Shown here: one piece after another, positions 13,301 through 18,174 of the stretch
Layout of the letters: every line of letters begins with the position of its first letter
Position numbering within the stretch: the first letter of the stretch is position 1
Assembly (NCBI GenBank): GCA_018969935.1
Contig: JAGWXJ010000025.1
Span: 1-18,174, forward strand
Length of the DNA stretch: 18,174 bases
From: Alphaproteobacteria bacterium
Lineage (GTDB): Bacteria > Pseudomonadota > Alphaproteobacteria > Micavibrionales > UBA1664
Direction of reading: 5' to 3'
Position numbers and translations under genes: made by a program
The notes under the pieces: generated by a model
Told to the model about the DNA's origin: nothing
The model's input: the letters and a program-made list of their open reading frames with translations, nothing else
Database searches by the model: none

Positions 13301-14229
13301 TTTTCCCTGAACTTGACGGGCAAAAAACCGTCGCGGTCGCCGTATCCGGCGGGGCCGATAGCATGGCGCTTGCGCACATGCTTGCCCGTACACACAACGT
13401 TCTGGCCCTCACGGTTGACCACGGCCTCCGCGCCGATAGCGCGGACGAAGCAAAACAGGTCGCAAGTTGGCTCGAAAAATGGCCGCGCACGCAGCACCGT
13501 ATTCTTGCGTGGCGTGGCAAAAAACCCAAAACAGGCATCATGGAAGCCGCGCGCGAGGCACGTTACGCGCTGCTTGCAAAAGCCTGCAAGGATGCTGGCA
13601 TCGCATATCTGGCGCTCGCCCATCACGCCGATGATCAGGCGGAAACGTTTTTCATGCGCCTTTCCCACGGCTCGGGGCTCGATGGCCTTGCAGGCATGAA
13701 GCGCGTACAGCCTTACGCCAGAAACCTTGCGCTTTACCGCCCGTTATTGGGCCATTCCCATGCCGATCTGGTGGCCTATTGCAAGGCCAACAAAATCAAG
13801 TGGGTCGAGGACCCGAGCAACGCAAACACCCGTTTTACGCGCCCGCGCCTGCGCAAGGCCTTGGCCGATGAAGGGCTGGACGCCAAACGCCTTGCCAAAA
13901 CCCTTGCCCGCCTTGAACGCGCCGCAAACGCACTGGGTGACATTGCGGCATCGGTGCAAACGCAGGCAACCCTCGCAACAAAAAAGGCCGAAACGCTCTA
14001 CGATTACAGTGTCCTTGCGGCACAGCCTTTCGAGGTGTTTTTGCGCGTCCTTCGCAAAACGCTGGAAGGAATGGGCAAGGGTGGTTACGGCCCGAGGCTT
14101 GAAAGGCTGGAGGAACTGGCAGCGGGTTTATACACCGCCAAAAAACGTACCAAAGCCACGTTGGCTGGCTGCATTATGGATGCTGACCCAAAACGCAATA
14201 CCCTCAAAATCAGCCGCGAAGCCGTTTAA
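13288..14229 (+). CDS. tilS: tRNA(Ile)-lysidine synthetase TilS
   Basis: A 313-residue N-type ATP pyrophosphatase that converts C34 of the CAU-anticodon tRNA-Ile to lysidine, so that it reads AUA. The PP-loop SGGADS is at residues 20-25. TVDHGLRADSADEA and the segment LALAHHADDQAETFFMRLSHGSGLDGLAGM are family signatures, and WVEDPSNANTRFTRPRLR binds the tRNA side. It is shorter than E. coli TilS, matching the short form that lacks the full C-terminal domain. The start overlaps the end of cpoB by 13 bases in another frame, pointing to translational coupling. Order pal-cpoB-tilS-ftsH is well known in Alphaproteobacteria. Confidence 0.95.
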   Translation: MQKLIFPELDGQKTVAVAVSGGADSMALAHMLARTHNVLALTVDHGLRADSADEAKQVASWLEKWPRTQHRILAWRGKKPKTGIMEAAREARYALLAKACKDAGIAYLALAHHADDQAETFFMRLSHGSGLDGLAGMKRVQPYARNLALYRPLLGHSHADLVAYCKANKIKWVEDPSNANTRFTRPRLRKALADEGLDAKRLAKTLARLERAANALGDIAASVQTQATLATKKAETLYDYSVLAAQPFEVFLRVLRKTLEGMGKGGYGPRLERLEELAAGLYTAKKRTKATLAGCIMDADPKRNTLKISREAV

Positions 14230-14246
14230 AAACGCGCCCTAAATCC

Positions 14247-14274
14247 TTGTTTTTAACCCTCGCGGGTTTATAAT
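14247..14274 (+). promoter_or_regulatory. Candidate sigma-70-type promoter for ftsH
   Basis: TTGTTT at 14247-14252 and an exact TATAAT at 14269-14274 are separated by 16 bases, in the 77-base gap between tilS and ftsH. Predicted transcription would start about 25 bases before the ftsH start codon. A short inverted repeat AACCC-TCGC-GGGTT fills the spacer. I see no heat-shock-type element, though alphaproteobacterial ones are degenerate. Confidence 0.5.
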
Positions 14275-14306
14275 TATTCCACACGCAACAAACAGGATAA
14301 AACCCC

Positions 14307-16226
14307 GTGAACAACAACTTCGGCCGCAATCTGCTTACTTGGCTTGGCATCATCATCATACTGGGGTTCGTCTATTCAAGCTTTGTACAAAACAAGGCGG
14401 CTATGTTGGCAGCTGGCGCCAACGGCGCATCGCAAGTTGCCTACAGCGATTTCATGGCACAGGCCCGCAAAGGCGATATTGCCGAGGTCGTGATCAAAGG
14501 GCAGGACGCCATCGGCAAATTCACCAACGGCACCGCCTTTACGGTGATGATTCCTGAAAACGAAAACGTCATCGACAGGTTGCAAGGCACCTCCGTCAAA
14601 ATCACCGCCCAAAAACCGGACCCCGAGGAAATCAGCGCCATGAGCATTCTGCTCTCGTGGTTCCCGATGCTTCTTCTTATCGGCGTGTGGGTATTCTTCA
14701 TGCGCCAGATGCAGGGCAAAAACGGCGGCGGCGTGATGGGCTTCGGCAAGTCCCGCGCCCGTATGCTGAACGAGGAAACAAAGCGCGTCACCTTCGAGGA
14801 CGTCGCAGGCATCGATGAAGCGAAAGAGGAACTGACGGAAGTTGTCGAGTTCCTGAAGGACCCCAAAAAATTCCAGCGCCTTGGCGGCAAAATCCCCAAA
14901 GGCGCGCTTCTGGTTGGCCCTCCGGGTACCGGTAAAACGCTGGTCGCCCGCGCCGTTGCAGGCGAGGCGGGCGTGCCGTTCTTCAGCATTTCCGGCTCCG
15001 ACTTCGTGGAGATGTTTGTAGGCGTGGGCGCATCCCGCGTACGCGATATGTTCGAGCAAGGCAAGAAAAACGCCCCCTGCATTATCTTCATCGACGAGAT
15101 TGATGCCGTCGGTCGTCACCGTGGCGCAGGCCTCGGCGGCGGGAATGACGAACGCGAACAAACTCTCAACCAGCTGCTTGTTGAAATGGACGGTTTTGAA
15201 GGCACGGAAGGCGTGATTATCATCGCCGCCACCAACCGCCCCGATGTGCTGGACCCCGCGCTCCTGCGTCCGGGCCGCTTTGACCGCCAGATCACCATCC
15301 CGAATCCCGATGTAAAGGGCCGCGAGAAAATCCTGAAAGTCCACTCCCGCAACGTGCCGATGGCCCGTAACGTGGATATGGCCGTCATCGCGCGCGGTAC
15401 CCCCGGCTTTTCGGGCGCTGATCTTGCAAATCTGGTCAACGAGGCGGCTTTGCTGGCCGCCCGCCGCAACAAGCGCGTTGTAGGGCAGGAAGAATTCGAG
15501 GACGCGAAGGATAAAGTCATGATGGGCACCGAGCGCCGCTCGATGGTCATGTCCGAAGACGAAAGAAAGCTGACGGCCTACCACGAAGCCGGCCACGCGG
15601 TTGTTACATTGCACGAGCCTCAGTCTGATCCCATCCACAAGGCCACAATCGTGCCCCGTGGCCGTGCACTTGGCATGGTCATGCGCCTGCCTGAAGGTGA
15701 CCGCCTGAGCCTCAAGCGTGACAAACTCCACGCCGATTTGGCTGTCGCCATGGGTGGCCGCGTCGCCGAGGAAATTATCTTCGGCAACGACAAGGTGACA
15801 ACAGGCGCCTCGGGCGATATCCGCATGGCAACCGATATGGCCCGCCGCATGGTGACCGAATGGGGCATGTCCGACAAACTGGGTATGATCCATTACGGCG
15901 CCAATCAGGAAGAAGTGTTCTTGGGCCACAGCGTCACGCAGTCCAAAAACATCTCCGAAGGCACGGCCGAGCTGATTGATTCCGAAATCAAGCGTCTGGT
16001 CCAGCAGGGCTATGACCGCGCCAAGGATGTGCTGACCACCCACCTCGATGAACTGCACAAGGTTGCGCAAGCCCTGCTAGAGCACGAATTGCTCTCGGGC
16101 GATGAAATCAAGGCCATCCTGCGCGGTGAAAAAATCGTCCGTGAAGACAAGGATAATTCGGAAGCCATGGCAGCAGTGCCTGCGTCCTCCGTACCGCGTG
16201 GCGGTGCTAATCCTGAAGCTGTTTAA
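14307..16226 (+). CDS. ftsH: ATP-dependent zinc metalloprotease FtsH
   Basis: A 639-residue inner-membrane AAA+ protease that degrades unassembled membrane proteins and short-lived regulators. Transmembrane helices lie at about 9-27 and 112-132, flanking a periplasmic domain. The AAA domain has Walker A GPPGTGKT (204-211), the pore-loop segment FVEMFVGVG, Walker B IIFIDEID (259-266) and the second region of homology TNRPDVLDPALLRPGRFDRQ. The protease domain has zinc motif HEAGH (426-430) with the third ligand D504 in TGASGDI. All key residues are present and the length matches the family. The start is a GTG with AGGA nine bases upstream; alternatives would cut into the first helix. Its stop overlaps that of the convergent gene by 4 bases. 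Confidence 0.98.
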   Translation: MNNNFGRNLLTWLGIIIILGFVYSSFVQNKAAMLAAGANGASQVAYSDFMAQARKGDIAEVVIKGQDAIGKFTNGTAFTVMIPENENVIDRLQGTSVKITAQKPDPEEISAMSILLSWFPMLLLIGVWVFFMRQMQGKNGGGVMGFGKSRARMLNEETKRVTFEDVAGIDEAKEELTEVVEFLKDPKKFQRLGGKIPKGALLVGPPGTGKTLVARAVAGEAGVPFFSISGSDFVEMFVGVGASRVRDMFEQGKKNAPCIIFIDEIDAVGRHRGAGLGGGNDEREQTLNQLLVEMDGFEGTEGVIIIAATNRPDVLDPALLRPGRFDRQITIPNPDVKGREKILKVHSRNVPMARNVDMAVIARGTPGFSGADLANLVNEAALLAARRNKRVVGQEEFEDAKDKVMMGTERRSMVMSEDERKLTAYHEAGHAVVTLHEPQSDPIHKATIVPRGRALGMVMRLPEGDRLSLKRDKLHADLAVAMGGRVAEEIIFGNDKVTTGASGDIRMATDMARRMVTEWGMSDKLGMIHYGANQEEVFLGHSVTQSKNISEGTAELIDSEIKRLVQQGYDRAKDVLTTHLDELHKVAQALLEHELLSGDEIKAILRGEKIVREDKDNSEAMAAVPASSVPRGGANPEAV

Positions 16227-16912
16227 GGCGTAATTATCCGCATGCGCATGCCGCCCATGCGTGGCTGCGGCCCGCGTTCGCTGTGGCGCACATACATGCC
16301 GCAACGGTGCATGTACGCGGCTGCGTCATCCGCCATAACGGGAATGAGGTCGTCCTTCATCAGCCCGTCCAGATCGGCGTTTTTATAGCTACCTAAAACG
16401 TCCGCTATGTTTTGCGGTACCGCTACGCCAAGCAGCTTCATGGCTGCTGTGTAAACATGGTGGTCAAAATAGACGTTGGGGTTGGCTTTCGGTTTGGCTA
16501 TCGCACTGGCGCCAAAAATTCCGCCGATGAAATCGGCCACATCGTCGTTATCCGTTAAAGCGGGTGCTGGGTCCTTGGGGGCAGGGGCCTCGTTCGGGCT
16601 TCTCTCTGATCCCGTAACCTTCCCGAAGGCGCGCGGGTTGAAAGCATCAAGCGCAACCATGTGTGACGTGCCAAGTTTGTAATCCAGCACAACGGCACGC
16701 GCGGCCAGCAAGGCTAGGCCCATGCCGCGGCTTTCTGGTTTCACATACGGGTGCAATGCCTTTGCGAGTGTGGCGGCATCGGTACGCTTGATGACTATTT
16801 CGCCAAGCGTCTTGTAAAAGGCATCGCCGGTTTTTTGGGCAAACTGTTCGAAAATCTGCGTGGCTGCAGCTGCACCGTCAAAGCCTGCACTGGTGCTGGT
16901 CGGGTTCAACAT
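16223..16912 (-). CDS. Hypothetical protein, 229 residues
   Basis: I do not recognise this protein. It has no signal peptide or membrane helix and looks mostly helical. An N-terminal half (about 1-85: ATQIFEQFAQKTGDAFYKTL, then ATLAKALHPYV and GLALLAARAVVLDYKLG) is followed by a Pro/Ala/Asp-rich linker (about 100-125) and a second helical part (VYTAAMKLLGVAVPQNIADVL). The C-terminus is basic and Met/Gly/Arg-rich (RGPQPRMGGMRMRI). A good GAGG lies seven bases before the ATG, partly inside a hairpin. It follows the O-antigen-ligase-like gene on the same strand after 53 bases and is convergent with ftsH. The full-length frame, ribosome binding site and sensible composition make it a likely real gene. 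Confidence 0.72.
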   Translation of the reverse strand: MLNPTSTSAGFDGAAAATQIFEQFAQKTGDAFYKTLGEIVIKRTDAATLAKALHPYVKPESRGMGLALLAARAVVLDYKLGTSHMVALDAFNPRAFGKVTGSERSPNEAPAPKDPAPALTDNDDVADFIGGIFGASAIAKPKANPNVYFDHHVYTAAMKLLGVAVPQNIADVLGSYKNADLDGLMKDDLIPVMADDAAAYMHRCGMYVRHSERGPQPRMGGMRMRIITP

Positions 16913-16914
16913 GG

Positions 16915-16943
16915 AAAAACCTCATCTTTTATATGAGATTTTC
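16915..16943 (-). terminator. Minus-strand hairpin with U-tract, overlapping a ribosome binding site
   Basis: Read on the minus strand, AAAATCTCAT and ATGAGGTTTT pair as a 10-bp stem with one G-U pair around a 7-base loop, ending in a T run. On the plus strand the G-U becomes a C/A mismatch, so the structure favours minus-strand RNA. It lies 23 bases after the O-antigen-ligase-like stop and could be a weak intrinsic terminator. The GAGG ribosome binding site of the next gene is in its 3' arm, so it could also control translation. Confidence 0.45.
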
Positions 16944-16965
16944 TAAAATAACCCTGTTCGATATG

Positions 16966-18174
16966 TCAAATTTTTGCGCGGCTGCCTGCGCTGGTGACAA
17001 CGGCTGCAAACGCAAGGCTGGCTATAAACCAGCTCTGCCAGATACCCCAGCTCGCAAGGGTATTGAGGAACAAAATCGCCCACATGAAGATGGCATAGCG
17101 CTGCCCATCGGCAGGCATGGCTTCAATACGCGTCATGACAAACAGTACAAAGGCGCAGAACGCGGCAACCCCCACGCCGCCCAGCTCAAACCAGATTTGC
17201 ATGGGCATGTTGTGCGGGTGCAGGTGGGCAATGCCCATGTGCCGCTCGGCATAGGCGGGGATAACCGATATTTCACCGCGGTTTGGCAATTTGGATGCGG
17301 AATCAAGGCCCCAGCCAAGCAACGGATGTTCGCGCACGCGTTGCGCTGCTTGGTTCCAGATTTCGATACGCGATGTAATGGAACCGTTGGCATCACGGTC
17401 CGCAAAGTTGGTAACCGTATAGGCATACATCGCAATCAAGGGCATCAGCACCGCAAGCGCAATGGTACCCAGTGCTGCCAACCGCAGGTTAAAACGTACG
17501 GGCAGGTATTTAAGGGCCAGCCACAACACGGGCAGCCCTGCCAGCACCACCTGCACCGACATGCTTTTGGCCGTAAACACCACATACACAAGCGCCATGG
17601 CAGCCGACACCCAGCCGTATATGGCCCGCCGCCAGAAGAAAGGGAAGGCCAGCGCCGCCCAAAGCGCAATCAGGTACGCAGGTTTGTTGGTTTTGACATC
17701 CACAACATCGGCATCATGCCCCTCGCGCACAAGGTCATAGAGGGCGTAATGAGTCTTCTGCTCGATAAAGTACACGGCAACCCCGAGCCAGAAACCCGTG
17801 GCCAGCATCCGCCCCAGCTTGCTTAAAGCCGCTTCATCAAAGCTTTTGAAAATGGCATGCAGCGCCGCTGCCAGTAAAAACATGCCTCCAAGCTCGGCGG
17901 CCTTGCCCAGTGTTTCCTCGGGGTTGATGGTCCAGAGCTGGCTCAAGGCAACGTACCCCGTAAAGGCGGCAACAGCATAAAGCCAGTGTTTTTCAACAGC
18001 GGGCAGGCGGCGGGTCCGGTACCAGTGCGCGATAATCGCAAAAATGGCCGATGCAATATAAAGCGCAGCCATACTGCGCGGCGCTACGCAGGCCAAGGCA
18101 GGCGCAAGCATAACAACAGGGCACAACGCCCACAGGGTGGGCGTAAGCCTAGGCACCGTAGAATGCGCGGACGG
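16966..18174 (-). CDS. O-antigen ligase / polymerase family membrane protein (Wzy_C type), 5' end probably cut
   Basis: A polytopic inner-membrane protein of at least 396 residues with about ten hydrophobic helices. The frame is open to the window edge; a GTG at 18156 could start it but has no ribosome binding site, so the gene probably extends outside. Counting from that GTG, a large periplasmic-loop region (about 250-320) contains SRIEIW (262-267), HPLLGWG (277-283) and HPHN (313-316), the pattern of Wzy_C proteins (WaaL ligases, Wzy polymerases and related PglL-type transferases). Such enzymes move undecaprenyl-linked glycans onto lipid A-core, a growing chain or protein; the sequence does not tell which. 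It may act on the product of the sugar-nucleotide operon about 11 kb away, but that is only inference. Confidence 0.8.
   Translation of the reverse strand, partial: PSAHSTVPRLTPTLWALCPVVMLAPALACVAPRSMAALYIASAIFAIIAHWYRTRRLPAVEKHWLYAVAAFTGYVALSQLWTINPEETLGKAAELGGMFLLAAALHAIFKSFDEAALSKLGRMLATGFWLGVAVYFIEQKTHYALYDLVREGHDADVVDVKTNKPAYLIALWAALAFPFFWRRAIYGWVSAAMALVYVVFTAKSMSVQVVLAGLPVLWLALKYLPVRFNLRLAALGTIALAVLMPLIAMYAYTVTNFADRDANGSITSRIEIWNQAAQRVREHPLLGWGLDSASKLPNRGEISVIPAYAERHMGIAHLHPHNMPMQIWFELGGVGVAAFCAFVLFVMTRIEAMPADGQRYAIFMWAILFLNTLASWGIWQSWFIASLAFAAVVTSAGSRAKI

Noticed and set aside
14376..16070. Long open frame (564 codons) on the minus strand across ftsH
   Set aside because: It is the antisense shadow of ftsH, whose every motif is present on the plus strand. 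The antisense translation is His/Gly/Ala-rich without recognisable domains, an effect of codon bias in a GC-rich gene.

Overview
This window looks like a chromosomal segment of an alphaproteobacterium with moderately high GC content. The reasons are the gene order pal-cpoB-tilS-ftsH, the lpoA/rsmI/yraN/BON-lipoprotein neighbourhood, the many lipoboxes typical of a Gram-negative envelope, and the very dense packing, with three convergent gene pairs whose stop codons touch or overlap. I cannot name the genus from the sequence alone. I saw no insertion sequence, CRISPR array, tRNA or rRNA.

Layout. (1) 1-1846, plus strand: a three-gene cluster of a carboxymuconolactone-decarboxylase/AhpD-like protein (5' cut by the window edge), a rhodanese fused to a two-helix membrane anchor, and a persulfide-dioxygenase-like metallo-hydrolase. 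It is probably a sulfide/persulfide oxidation module. (2) 1848-5868, minus strand: four tightly packed genes matching WbpA, WbpB, WbpD and WbpE, which together convert UDP-GlcNAc to UDP-2,3-diacetamido-glucuronic acid, a surface-polysaccharide precursor. (3) 5869-6705: a divergent control region with GTAAC/GTTAC motifs, a secreted Met-rich EF-hand protein with a strong intrinsic terminator, and a tiny lipoprotein. (4) 6718-10123: an LpoA-like lipoprotein diverging from rsmI, then yraN and a double-BON lipoprotein resembling DolP. This is nearly the E. coli yraL-yraM-yraN-yraP neighbourhood. (5) 10127-11523: a SirB1/transglutaminase-like TPR protein convergent with an orphan prepilin-like protein. 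(6) 11744-16226: pal, cpoB, tilS and ftsH. tolQRAB are not upstream of pal. (7) 16223-18174, minus strand: an unrecognised 229-residue protein and an O-antigen-ligase-like membrane protein, with a hairpin between them that overlaps the ribosome binding site of the downstream gene.

The common theme is the cell envelope: sugar-nucleotide synthesis, a possible polymer ligase or polymerase, a regulator of peptidoglycan synthesis, outer-membrane lipoproteins, the Pal/CpoB constriction apparatus and FtsH quality control. Housekeeping translation genes (rsmI, tilS) are interleaved. No clearly new system is evident. The best leads are the repeat-like insert between rsmI and yraN, the orphan prepilin lying where tolB would be expected, the GTAAC motif cluster, the hairpin over a ribosome binding site, and the unrecognised 229-residue protein.
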